64,000 nt of DNA from Perca fluviatilis. Lineage: Eukaryota > Chordata > Actinopteri > Perciformes > Percidae. The stretch lies in contig NC_053116.1 in assembly GCF_010015445.1 (NCBI RefSeq), positions 27,084,137 to 27,148,136 on the forward strand, given 5' to 3'. The position numbers and the translations under genes are program-made. Below the pieces are notes generated by a model. The model made no database searches, was not told where the DNA came from, and saw only the letters and a list, made by a program, of their open reading frames with translations. This document shows, piece after piece, positions 25,525 through 36,951 of the stretch; the stretch's first letter is position 1, and each line of letters opens with the position of its first letter.

Positions 25525-25715
25525 CTCCTTTTTCCTTGCTCTTCCTCTCCCCTGCTCTTCCTCTCCTGTTCCTCTCCTCTCCTGTTCATCTCCTGTACCT
25601 CTCCTCTGCTCTTCCTCTCCTGGTCCTCTCCTATCCTCTTCCTCTCCTGCTCCTCTCCTATGCTCTTCCTCTCCTCTGATCTTCCTCTAATCTGATCTTC
25701 CTCTCCTCTCCTCCA
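25525..25715. repeat. pyrimidine-rich minisatellite
   Basis: Degenerate repeats of CTCTTCCTCTCCTG / CTCCTCTCCTAT, about 10-15 bp each. Its minus-strand translation (EEQERKSRGE-like) runs on into the LINE frame and is not a protein. Confidence 0.85.
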
Positions 25716-25796
25716 CATCTCTCACTGAAATTAATGTGATCAGTCTCTGATCCATCCTGCTCAGACTCTCCGACAGGGCAGCGGGCCCCTCCTGCA

Positions 25797-25800
<4 letters not shown>

Positions 25801-25848
<48 letters not shown>
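25801..25848. repeat. (TC)n microsatellite
   Basis: 24 TC units inside the hAT-type insertion. Confidence 0.97.
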
Positions 25849-25851
<3 letters not shown>

Positions 25852-25857
25852 CTTTTT

Positions 25858-25945
25858 CCCCCCCCCCGGAGGGGGGGGCCCCCCCCCCCCCTCCCCCCCC
25901 ACCGCCCCCCCTCCCCCCCCCCCCCCCCCCCCTCCCTCGCGGGGC
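25858..25945. repeat. poly-C/G low-complexity tract
   Basis: Almost pure C runs of 7-20 with interspersed T, one GGAGGGGGGGGCC inversion and a CGCGGGGCCCC end. The minus strand has many G runs of 4 or more, so a G-quadruplex is possible. Such a tract is also a typical place for sequencing or assembly error. Confidence 0.9.
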
Positions 25946-26410
25946 CCCTTTCTGTAAAAGAGAACGTGTTGTCTCAGGCTTTTATACAAGCTAATGGACG
26001 TTAACATGAGAGCTGGCCTGTTAAGTTACGTTACATGGCTCGAACGCTTTGGCGCTGTTTCTTACCTTGCTCTGTTGACAGTTCCAGCTTCCCGTCACCA
26101 CCTTTTTTTAAATATTTGTTTAGAAAATCTCCAAGGCCTCTATTTTCTTCTTCTCTTCCTTCCTTTTCTGAGCACCGGACTTGTGCTGACCGACATTTTG
26201 TACTGAACTTCAAATCTACTGAAAACAACATCAACTTTTGATAAGTGGCCAAACCATTTTTGTGTTGGGGTTGGGGGTTCTTGACCACTATTTCAAGGAC
26301 AATTAGGAAGAAAACAAATAAAAAGCTTTTATGTAACTCAAATATTACATATTTTTTCCACAAATAGGCCTATTTAAAAAATGTTTTTCAATTATTCCAT
26401 AATTTAATGA

Positions 26411-26487
26411 GGGCCCAGTTCTGGGCCCCAGTTCTTGGGCCCCCAGTTCTGGGCCCCCAGTTCTGGGCCCCAGTTCTGGGCCCCCCC
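26411..26487. repeat. GGGCCCCAGTTCT tandem repeat
   Basis: About five units of (G)GGGCCC(C)CAGTTCT, 12-15 bp each, with a palindromic GGGCCC core. Confidence 0.93.
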
Positions 26488-27640
26488 TATCTTGGCCGGG
26501 ACAACAGACCCGTTTGTCCCCCCCTATCGGCGGGCGTGCCAGTGAGCGTAAGTACAGCGGGGCTTTGCCTAGAAAGGATTTGTAAATGAGTTGATACCAG
26601 TGAGTTAGGCATCGGGTGTGTAACGAGGGCCAGCCAACTAATGCATAGAGGTTGCAGTGGTGGATGTTATAAGGGGCTCTGGTCACAAAACGTATGGCAC
26701 TGTGGTAGACAACATCCAGTTTTTAAGGAGAGAGTTTGAGGCAGTTCTGTATATGACGACACTGAAATCTAGAATTGGTAAAATTGTCATTTTCACCAAA
26801 GCGAGTTTGGCAGCGTGAGTGAAGGAGGCCCTGTTGCGGAATAGGAAACCGATCCTGGACTTAACTTTAGATTGAATGTGGTTTGTGTTGCTGGAAGGAG
26901 AGGGAACTGTCTAACCAGACACCTAAGTATTTGTACACCGCCACATTTTCTAATTCCAACCCATCGAGAGTGGTAATGCTAATTGGATAGGCAGGGATGG
27001 GCAGCGAACGATTGAAAAGCATGAACTTGGTTTTGCTAGAGTTTACTAATAATTGGAGGTTTCGGAAGGAGTGCTGAATGGCATTGAACCTCTCCTGTAG
27101 GTTTGATAGCACAGTATCCAATGAGGGGCCGGATGTGGACAGGATGGTGTCATCTGTATAAAGGTGGGTTTGAGAGTTCCTAACAATAAGAGCCACGTCA
27201 TTAATGTATATGGACAAAAGAGTCGGACCGAGAATCGAACCTTGTGGCACCCCCATAGAGACACCCATAGGTCCAGACAACAGGCCCTCAGATTTAACGC
27301 ACTAGACCCTATCGGAAACATATTTGTTTAACCACACGAGGCAGTCGTGAGAGAACCCAATGTTGTAGAGTCTGTCAATAAGAATACAATGGTTAACAGA
27401 GTCAAAGGCCTTGGACAGATCATTGTAGACGGCTGCACAGTAATGCTTTTTGTCAATGGTGGCTTGTGATGTCATTTATGACCTTGAGGGTGGTTGTGGT
27501 ACAGCCATGACCAGCACGGAAGCCAGATTGTGTAGCGGAAAGGATACGGTGGAATTCAAGATGGTTGGTAATCTGTTTATTGACCAAGCTTTCAAGGATT
27601 TTCGAAAGACAGGGTAAGATAGATATGGGTATGTATAATG

Positions 27641-28099
27641 TATGTGTGGTGTAGCTTTTACAGACTTTACTCCACAGTGCTATACAGATACAGTAGGTCT
27701 GGCAATGCAAGACTAAATGAAGATATAGACCAGGAAAGGGGGTAGCTTAAGGCCGTGTTCAGGCCAACAATAGCATTGCATCAAAGCCTTCTCATTCACT
27801 TCAATAAGACCACTGCATTGGCATATCAGGGGTCCCAGCTACCAACTTTTACATTATGTACTGTATGAGAGAGAAAACCAAGAAAGAAAGAGTTGGGAAT
27901 AATCTGGAAATGTATATGTCATCATTTTGAATGAAATCATGATATCCCAAGCAAAAACCACACACCCACTGTGGCATGTTGAGTGTTGAGTGAAAATGTT
28001 ATCACTCCATAGGTTATCACTCACAATGTTATCACTCCATAAGAGTTTAAATACAGGTCAGGCTCTACAGAGTCAGCACTTTCTCTCACTCTCACTCTC
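27641..28099. other. no gene recognised
   Basis: Non-coding sequence upstream of the truncated LINE end. Confidence 0.4.
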
Positions 28100-28104
28100 A
28101 CACA

Positions 28105-28138
<34 letters not shown>
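28100..28138. repeat. (CA)n microsatellite
   Basis: About 18 units preceded by a CTCACTCTCACTCTCA run. Confidence 0.96.
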
Positions 28139-28140
<2 letters not shown>

Positions 28141-28304
28141 CCTTGATTGGGATGGAGTGGACAGCCCTCCAGTGTAAACAAGTGTCAGGAAGCACTTTAT
28201 ATCAAGATTCATGTCAAGCATATATTTCTGTGTGACTCTGACAATTTACTGTATGCAGCAGCTTGGGAAGATGCAGCACAGAAGGATTTGATTTAACCAA
28301 ATTA

Positions 28305-28947
28305 GGCCGGCTACACACTGGATGCGTGGCATGAGCGTGGCGTTTCTGTTGCATGTCAGTTGCGTGGCGGCTGCGTGGCGTTTTCTGTCTTTGCACACCA
28401 GAAACGTGTCTGACGCGGCACTGCTGCTGCTAGCCTTGTCTGTACACATGTATGTTTCCCATTGATAAACTGCACTCAAGCAGTAGTATACTTCATGTTA
28501 AACATAAATATATACTGATTTGATTACAGCAAAGACAACATCAGCAGTATTGACGGCAAAATAGGCTACAGAATATTTTGTTCTGTATTGTCAGGTGCAA
28601 TATTAGAAAATCGATAATTATTTATTATTATTTTTTAAATTACCTTTATATCTGCATTTATGTCAAAACCTAGAGACTTTCAAACATCAAAATGTCATTT
28701 ATTAAATGTATTTGTGTCAAAATGACATATAAACATCTTTTCCTATTCTATTTTGAATGGACACGCTTCCAACACGCTTGCGTGTCGCATGAAATAGGCG
28801 TCGGTCCTATTTCTAGTATGCACGTGTTTTCGGCACGGCTCATGCCACACCTGAGACGTGCGTGTCACGCAGGCAGTGTGCAAGCTCTAACCTGTTAACA
28901 TGGGAGCCGAAATAAAAACACGCCACGCATCCAGTGTGTAGCCGGCC
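28305..28947. mobile_element. PIF/Harbinger-like non-autonomous element
   Basis: The first 26 bases, starting GGCCGGCTACACACTGGATG, are exactly mirrored by the last 26. Both sides are flanked by TTA (28302-28304 and 28948-28950). A 3-bp TTA duplication with GGCC-starting inverted termini is the pattern of PIF/Harbinger elements. Subterminal regions contain further inverted words (GCGTGGC..., GACACGC/GCGTGTC). The 643-bp body has no transposase or Myb-like frame, so it must have been moved in trans. Confidence 0.85.
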
Positions 28948-29099
28948 TTATATCTACAGTACAGTATCTTCAGATAAATCAGTGTGATTTACTGGTTGAT
29001 AAATACGTTTTAAGTATAACAGGGGCAGCTGGAGTTGGCACACAGACAACAGAAGAAGAGGTTGTGCACAAATCAATCTTAGCTTAAAGTGTGCGTGTG

Positions 29100-29212
<113 letters not shown>

Positions 29213-29234
29213 TAGTGAAATGCAATGTGGTTTC

Positions 29235-29400
29235 TTATCTCCGCCAAGGAGGCTCTGTTTTTTAGCTCAGTTGGTTGGTTGGTTAGTTGGTTGGTTGGCC
29301 TGTCTGTCAGCAGGATGACAGAAAATCTTTTTGCCCGATTTTAATAAACGTGGAAGGGTGTAGCATGAGCCAAGGAAGAGTCCATTAAATTCTGATTTCT
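29235..29400. repeat. possible dispersed repeat with (TTGG)n
   Basis: CTCCGCCAAGGAGGCTCTGT is followed by GTTGGTTGGTTAG-type units, CTGTCTGTCAGCAGGATGAC and GCCCGATTTTAATAAACGTG. I recall this order from a widespread animal interspersed repeat. No second copy is in the window. Confidence 0.35.
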
Positions 29401-32400
29401 TGATCATATTTCATGACTTATCTGATCAGTTTCCTTTGCTCTTCGTTGTCACGAAAATACCGGAAACGGCTAACAGCAACGTGTTGTTTAAACATTTTGA
29501 GCAATAAAACACAAAAGAACCACTTTCCAACTCGGTAAATGGTACCACCAGCTGTGATACATTTCTAAAACTGCCTGATACTTCCAAAAACTGACCATTT
29601 CTTCATCTGTAGTATGCCAATGAGACATACTGTAGAGGTGTTTCTATCCTTTCACCTACCTTTGTTGATAGGAATGGGGTAGACAAAATAATAGAAATAC
29701 CTGTCAGTATAACTCAATACAATTCAACAGCACTACAAACTACATCCTCGCTAATAAGCAAACCGTTGAATCAACACCTCTCTATAGCAGTTTCCACAAA
29801 AATTTAACATTATAACCTCCATAAAGTTGAGAATTTGTTGCACTGTTTTTTTAGATTGCATTCTGTCATTATTCACTCGCAGTGGCCATCACTTCTGATC
29901 CTAAATAAGCAGTAGTTCTTTTGTTTAGTCCTTACAGAACAAGGTTCCAGGCTGCACGAAACATTAAGTGTATTAGGATGTGTCCTTGAAACCTGAGTAA
30001 AATTCCAAGTAGTTGTGCCACTGTGCATCAAACAGTGCAACAGATACATTTATATGAAGATTTTTACTTTTCACTTAAACCACAGAGCCCAACGAGAAGC
30101 CACATCACTCCATTCATCCACACTGCAAAAAAAGAAATCACCCTTTAGGCCCAATTTAATTTTGACAGTATGACCTCTTCTGCTTTTCTCTGCTTTATAC
30201 CCCAAGGCTATTGAGCACAACACTGCACAGCTTCATGGCGTGCAATCTGTATGTATGTAAAGAGTGGGGGGGGGGGATGGAGGCAGAGGACAGATGGATA
30301 CAGGGAGACAGTAGGTCAAAAAGCAAAGTTTAAGGGAGAGACTGGAAAAGAGTATGAAGAGGAGTATGCAGTGAATAATTGTATTGAAGAGGACACCAAC
30401 CAAAATACCTATAGATGTTATCTAGTATACATTCTCACTGAATTCAGTTTTCATTAAACAGTGTATAGTATACGTATGTTATAATGTATATTATTGCAAA
30501 TGATCACATTAAACATTTCAGTCACAGAAACATGCATGCCTCTACATGTGTACCTGAACATGCTGCGACTTGCATGTGTGCATGTATGTGTGTGTTTATG
30601 TGAATGCACGATATGCACATATCAGCACCTGTGTACACATGTGAGGTAGTGTGTCCCTCCTCCTGTTTTCTCGATGACCCTATTCAGATACATCCTCTTA
30701 CTCATCCAGCTTATTTCATCATGGAATGAGCTGGGCTGAACCCCCGAGGCTCCATAAACCTTCCACCACTGACAGGACTATAAATCTCTACTATGATGGA
30801 GAAGGTTGAACTTGATTGATAACAGGGGTGGAGCGGGTACATTCACTTAAAGTCTGTGTGTGTGTGTAAGTAAGCAGGTGAGAACATTTTAGGGGGGGCT
30901 CTCACACTGGAAATAACACTACAGCAACTCAAAAGGCACATGAGTTTGACTCAACAAAAAACGGAGACATTTTAGTTTTTGTCTGTGTAATTTTAGTTTT
31001 ATTTTAAAACCTGACTGTCTCTGCTCAGTAAATCCTGTTGTCATTTCCAAATTCTGTCGTTTCTGCTTCCATAGCATGACCACAGCTACCCGTGTTCTCC
31101 ACCACAGAGCAACAAGTCATTCAGAAGCTGGATTCACCTGTTCACTAAAATACTGTTCGTATATTTAGCTTGAGAGGAGAAGCTTAAACATTGTGGTGAC
31201 ATTTCTTCAGCGAACATCTAGAGGAAGATTTTAATGGTTGACCATCCATGATAGCAACACGCATGACAGCCAACTGAAATTAACGTTACATCCACAGCAC
31301 TTCATAATTGTTACATTAGGGTACCTTTTTTTTTATAAATGGTGTGCTAGCCTAAATTATTTCTTAGTTTGTTTCAGTTTTTTACCTGTTTAATTCTCAG
31401 TGGATTGTAGACTTATTTTGTCCAAAAATCTGTTTCTTTTGAGAACGGGTAACGTCCGATAACAATTTTGACAGAGGCCGAACGTTTCTGAATGCAAGAT
31501 GCTTCTCATTAATCGTAGCGCAACAGGTCAAGCATTTAAATCAAGAACTATTTCAGGCAGCGGAGGATACCATATTACTAATCAGGAGATGTGTGAAACC
31601 GGATTCCAAAGATGCATGCAGGTCGTTGAATAAGACTTTAAATAAGGCATTCAAACATTTTTTATTTATTATGAAAAATGTAGGCCTTATACATTTTCAT
31701 AGTTCTTCTTTTCAATGGTTACTTTTTATTTAGGTTTAGTCTTGTTTTTGTTGTGAAAAAAGGCTGTTGAGTTTTTCATAGATAAAATTAACACTCTGTA
31801 CATTGAACATTTTATCGGTCATTGTAATTGTTCCTTCTGTCCATACTGGTCATGAAGAGATCCTTTCCTAAAGCAATTGTAATGTCAGAGATAGGGAATC
31901 AAATCAAGCGTACTTTCAGCCTATGAGGCATGTGAGTAAAAAGTAAAAGTTTGTGTCCATGTGATGGCTGGCAAACTAAGGTTTCTAAAGAGCTACATTA
32001 ATCTTTTATGTTTCAATAATGTCAGATTAGTGCTATATCAATATCAACAAAGATCAACAAGTAGACTAACCAACATTACAAGCATCCATCAGGACAGAAA
32101 GGGTTTTCCTTATCACAGATCCCCTACAGTACGTTACTGATTTGCCTGTCTGTGCATGACGTTTGAGCATGTGTGAAAGACAGCGACTAAGAAAAGAACA
32201 AGGGAAAGCAACAAAAAAGATTTATGACATTTTTCTGTCACAGACACTTAACAGTACAGGATATTTAAGTAGAGTAAGGATCCATTTACACTTTATTGAG
32301 GCCACATGCCAATCAAACAAATCTTTTACAACCACTGTGAAACAAAAGATCTGGGGAAATGCCTCTGTACAGAAGCTGCTATCAACAGCATGACTGATAA

Positions 32401-34275
32401 AGGAAAACAGATCGTTTTACACTGTATTCAGGCCAGATGCCAATCACTGATGAAATTAGGAAACTTAGGTTGCAAATTCAAACATTAGGCTGGTCCTCGG
32501 ATTTCAAAAGCAGATTAATTTAGCCTCTGGTCTTGAAATGTAATAACTTAATGGAATTGATGTATGAATGCAGACTGTGTAAACACAGTATCACTGGGGA
32601 TAAAATGACAATGGTCTGTTGGAAAAATATTCATTATTAGTCGTGAAAGTGTACCGTAATCTCTATAAACGGATACCTGCACATGAATGCAGAAGCTGTC
32701 GGCAACGGGACAAGATTTTGGTATTGGAAGCATTCTGGTTTCTGTTTGTAGTCAAAGTAGTATTGACCAACCACATTTGAGCAGGTTTGGTTGCATGCAT
32801 GTAGATAGTCCTTGTGAAGAGCAAAAGAACATTGTTTTAATAATTTATACTTGTGAAACAATCCGGTCATAGACGTTCTCGCGTCTCAAGTTGCTAAACG
32901 GACTGTAAACAATGACCGGCACACGGAATAGGATGTCTTGGCCTACACCGGAACCCACAAAATATTGTCCGTTGCCCTCAGAGGCTAAATTGTCGTCAGA
33001 CCTATAGCCGATGGGTTCTAAGATTGCATTTACCGTAATCTCTGTTTCACAGCTATAAAGGTGAATCATTGACTTTGCAAATATAGGGAACAATGGTGTT
33101 TCAGTGTTAAGCTATTTGTTTGGGTGCTAAACAACATAACATGCCTTTTTGTGGTCACCATTTTCTATATACAGTATGTATGTTACTATGTAGGATAAAA
33201 ATGGTTAATTTTACAGATTACACACAATATACAGTATTTTAAAATATTGCTCATAAATTATACAATATTTCCCACCTCCACTGTTTTGACTTTACGGGTT
33301 TTAGTATATTGATAAAGAATGAAGTTCCAGAAGGAGTTAGGTGTAGGAGTGACAGGGCTATTGGCTCACCTGGACAGGTAGAGACCTGTTTGGCCCACAG
33401 GAAGGGGTGAAGGTGTAGGAATGACTGGGGTGAAGTTACCTGTGAGCTATTCTTGCCCCGGGCATCGCGGTTGAAACTCGCTTCACATGGGAGGTGCTGA
33501 TGTCAACGTAAAGAGGAAAGAGAAGCGATGGAAGGTGGAAGGATTTGGAAAAATCTATTTGAGGACACCCTCAACATTTGACTCTCTGATCCATCCTGTA
33601 GTGTCAACCTTATATTAGATGTTTATGTTGATTTGAAAATAAAGTGGCCTAAACAGCATCCAGATTTTATAAATTAACACACTAAAATGATCCTGATGCA
33701 TTTCTAAAATGTCAACGGTGGGTTGATTTTGATGAACTACATAAAACATCATATTACATGTTGTAAAATATATTAGCTATAGTTTCTTATACAGTACTGA
33801 AGTGCTAAAATTGGGAAGTAACTATTTTTCCTGTTTACCAAGATGCTGAAGATAATCTGCCATGCTGTTAACTAACTTGTAGGTTAACCTGTTGTTTGGC
33901 TGTCAGCATTTATAGTGAGCAGTTAAAGGTCAAAGGCTAAGGGTTAGGGGCCAGAGAGAGGAGCAGGGCAGTAAAGAAAGATCTGCACAGGCCTGCCTCT
34001 ACACCCCCAGGGTATGATATCATGTTTATTCTGTAAACACAAGACACAGCATGGGAAGCACACACATAATACGCAAAAGTATGACCCAATGTCCAGACAC
34101 ACACTATACAAATAGTCATAAACATGGCAAAAAATAACAGCATTAGCCTTGCTTTCATATACGGTATACATAAACCTAAAACACTGTAAAGGCATGTACC
34201 TTGAATGTAAATAAGGTGCCAGAGTGCATGAAAGATCATAAAAAAGAAAAAGAAAGAAGAAAAGAAATTCCCCAG
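29401..34275. other. 4.9 kb without recognised gene
   Basis: Unique-looking AT-rich DNA. Small points only: a G run at 30269-30277; a short GT run near 30849; and a degenerate 33-bp direct duplication (TTTACACT-TATT-AGGCCA-ATGCCAATCA) at 32284-32316 and 32415-32447. No exon could be recognised. Confidence 0.4.
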
Positions 34276-34925
34276 ATAGGTGGTGAAAACTGCCCAAACG
34301 CATCACCGGTTCCTCACTCCCTTCCATCGAAGCCATCCAGGGAAAGCGATGCTTGTATAAGGCGCGCAGCATCACCAAAGACCCTGTTCTCACCCCAACC
34401 ACAGACTGTTCACCCCCCTGGACAATTTGCACTACCCTATCCCACCCATACTGTTCGATTTATTTACAAATGTACATACTACACCTATACACAGCCATAT
34501 TCTACTGCTCTTCATACTATTCATCCTGCACATACACTTATTCTTACTACTCTTATGTTACCACACTGCACATAGCCGTACATAATATACATATCTGTCT
34601 ATATGGTTCATACAGAAATCCATATTTATTCTGTTTTTCTTATTATATATTCTGCTAATACACTGCATATATCTATATTATTCTTACTACTATTATAATG
34701 TCACTGCTACTACATTGCACATATCTGTACATGTTGTTCATACACTGTTCATATTACATAGCCATATTTATTCTGCTCTTATAACATATTTCTTGTCCTG
34801 TCTATGCACCACCTGTCTATACCTGAATATCACATTGCACTTTTTTGCACTTCTGGTTGGACGCAAACTGCATTTCGCTGTCTTTGTACTCTGCACAATG
34901 ACAATAAAGTTGAATCTAATCTAAT
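34276..34925 (+). mobile_element. LINE 3' end fragment
   Basis: The start retains a C-terminal piece in one frame (SIEAIQGKRCLYKARSITKD, then PVLTPTTDCSP). This resembles the region after the thumb in Rex1/CR1-like LINE proteins. A long TACT/CATAT-rich 3' UTR follows, ending TTTTTGCACTTCTGGTTGGA, CGCAAACTGCATTTCGCTGT and GACAATAAAGTTGAATCTAA plus CTAAT-type tail units. That tail is characteristic of a fish LINE family. The upstream RT region is absent. Confidence 0.75.
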
Positions 34926-36819
34926 CTATGTCCTGGGACACACCCCCCCATATGCACACACAGACACTCATCCGCTCCTACCTTATAAAGATATACACAC
35001 ACAATATTAACAATCCCAGTTATAAAACTGACAAGTTGATAAGTGTAATGTTAACCACAAGCAGGTCATGTAGCTACAAATACATGTTGGGATTAGAAGG
35101 GAAAAAAAGGATTTAATCTCGCTGCCAAGTTCATAAACCTCTCGCATTTCATTTGAGTTACAGTAGGTGTGAAGACACAAAATACAGTCTCTTACCAAGA
35201 ACGCTTGAATGCTTTCCGAAGCCAACAAAGCCAAGTTCAGCAGTTGTGACTCTGAGAATTAGTGTATAATTACGTGGAAAAAAACCTATGTAAATGCACC
35301 GACCTCCTCGGAAACACAGCAGACAGATATAGGCAGACACAAACAGGTAAACAGACAGAAGGGAATCCAAAAACACACCCTTAAAACATCTAGGGTGCAC
35401 AAGGTCAAAGGTCATGGTCTCTTGGTGACCCAGAGGAGCCTGTAAATACTTAGTCTGATCCCCATGACTGAGCAAACAGCAGTGATTGGCGGGACAGCGG
35501 CAACCTAACCGGGGCAAGTCAGCATGAGGACTGACAGGCGCTGACACCGTCAACACGGTAACTGACATCCGGCGATAGACAGCCTCTTAGGAAATGTGTG
35601 TGAGGGAGCTGATCCATGCTGAGATGCAGAGAGGAGGGATTAAGCGCATTATGGGACTGGAATTAGTTATCTAAGAACAGCATCCCTCCGCCTTGATGTG
35701 CGACAACACAGTGCTTCACTTCAGGGTATTGTTGAGAAACTGTGTTGTTCGGTCTGTGTATATACTTTAATTCATCTTTTGATGACTAATCTGACCCTTT
35801 ACATGAAGGAGGGACATGTAAAGGGTGGTGGAATTAAATAACAGGCAGTTCACTAAACTCATGTTGACTCAACAGACAGAGAGGAAGACAGAAGAGTGAA
35901 AAAAGTAAATATTATAACATGACCTTCCAATAAAACTTTATAAAAAAAAAATTATAAAAACCTGTCTGAGCAGTTTTCAGAAACTGAGGGGACTATAAAA
36001 AAAATATATGATTTCAAAAACGGCATTACTTGGATCCCACAATCTTGTTAAAAACTTTTTTGTAAACAATTTGACATTTGAGGTTGTGCTGTAGCTTGCT
36101 GTATAGCCAAAACTGTATGTACTGTAGCTGTGGAGCTAATGCTAGCCAGTTAGCTACGTACATTGTTGTAATTACAGCTCGAAAAAGTACTTGTCTATGA
36201 TCATAACAGCTTATCTTGCGTGTACAATTCCTTAAATCATAGGACATACTGTAGTTTCTCAATGAAACAGAAAGTTTGTGCAGCCCCTGAACATGCCATA
36301 AAATACATGTATTATATTTTAATCATCCACATCCTTTTTAAGCAAGCATATTTGTCCGCTCCCATTTAAAAAATACCATCCAATTTATAACGACCTCATC
36401 CACATTGTTGAAATCATTTCAATATTGAGCAATTACACTGAAAACATTTTAGATAACATGAGCCTATCATTTCTGTAGCCTATTCCGTGACAACAGACTA
36501 CCTGAACGCCTTTTTCTCGTCTCACGTTTCACTCTCCACACCGCTGTCTTCGGACAAAAAGTCACGTCCTGAGATCGATAATGTTGTCAGACACTTTTAG
36601 TAACAATCTGAGCCTGTCCATACAAAAAAAATAAAACTTTTATTGGACAAAAAGCAAGGCTTTACAATTGCAGCTCGGTTCGCGCCGGCCCGTTATTGCG
36701 ATCTTGCTCAATACTGGACCAAATGAAAAGATTTTTGGTCACATCAGTCTATTAGACACACATGCATGGGGAAATGGGGCCCAGGTTAAAATAAAAAAGG
36801 GTAGTTACCCTCTAAACAC
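34926..36819. other. no gene recognised
   Basis: Non-coding sequence without a defined repeat. Confidence 0.4.
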
Positions 36820-36885
36820 GAGTTAACTATGGACAATCATGCGATTAATCGTGAAGAAATATTTTAATAGATTGACAATCCTAGT
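36820..36885 (+). mobile_element. solo right end of BED-finger hAT family
   Basis: GAGTTAACTATGGACAATCA, TGCGATTAATCGTGAAGAAA, TATTTTAATAGATTGACAAT parallels the right end of the element at 44487-45154 (GAGTTAACTATGACATTAAT, GCGATTAATCGCGATTAAAT, TTGTTTGACAG). Only this end is recognisable. Confidence 0.6.
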
Positions 36886-36951
36886 CTTATGATGTGACAA
36901 CACTTTAGTTGATGCTTTGGGTAGGTTTAGGTACAAGAGGCAGGTACCTTT

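Larger units (their letters stand above)
25456..26538. mobile_element. hAT-type insertion in LINE ORF, rich in simple repeats
   Basis: An exact 8-bp duplication CCAGTGAG (25448-25455 and 26539-26546) flanks 1083 bp of sequence that interrupts the LINE reading frame. Removing the insert and one duplication copy leaves that frame in phase, which supports the boundaries. The ends are CAGGCCAGC on the left and, reverse-complemented, CACGCCCGCC on the right, an imperfect inverted repeat of the CAG-GCC type seen in hAT elements. The interior is mostly simple-sequence arrays plus about 450 bp of unrecognised sequence (25950-26400). No transposase domain is recognisable. Confidence 0.8.
23783..27640 (-). 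mobile_element. 5'-truncated LINE with two nested hAT insertions
   Basis: A non-LTR retrotransposon lies on the minus strand. Its 3' end is at about 23783, where the minus strand reads AACGGCCTACCTGGTTAAAT, AAAGGTTAAATAAAATAAAA. The ORF ends at 25230 and the RT domain extends to about 27640, where similarity stops abruptly as expected for 5' truncation. The element is interrupted twice. 24646-25168 lies in the 3' UTR with target duplication GGCATGAC. 25456-26538 lies in the ORF with target duplication CCAGTGAG. The 3' UTR also holds a tandem array (23996-24495). I place it in the CR1/jockey-like LINE group; the clade is not resolved. Confidence 0.85.
25230..27640 (-). pseudogene. LINE reverse transcriptase ORF, broken
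   Basis: Reading from about 27640 leftward, the frame starts inside the RT fingers (PISILPCLSKILESLVNKQI, then SATQSGFRAGHGCTTTTLKV). It shifts frame near 27460 and continues through an FDSVNH-like palm block. An in-frame TAG lies at 27302-27304. Motif GVPQGSILGP is at about 27222-27253, and the catalytic-site motif reads YTDD (27149-27160) instead of the usual YADD. The thumb and C-terminal part follows (ALVGWPSLHTR, YKSFLGKAPLYLRSL). The frame is cut by the 25456-26538 insertion and resumes in phase at 25447 to end FSAANDWNELQ ... SDHCTC at 25230. The frameshift, stop and insertion show it is dead. Confidence 0.85.

Noticed and set aside
25230..25718. 162-residue minus-strand frame with EEQERKSRGE repeats
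   Set aside because: Its N-terminal half is the pyrimidine minisatellite read on the other strand. Only the C-terminal part is the LINE relic, already listed.
33944..34432. 162-residue minus-strand frame
   Set aside because: Antisense to the LINE 3' fragment at 34276 and without any recognisable domain.
36000..36260. Possible minus-strand exon (78-codon frame)
   Set aside because: No recognisable protein similarity and AT-rich composition like the flanks.
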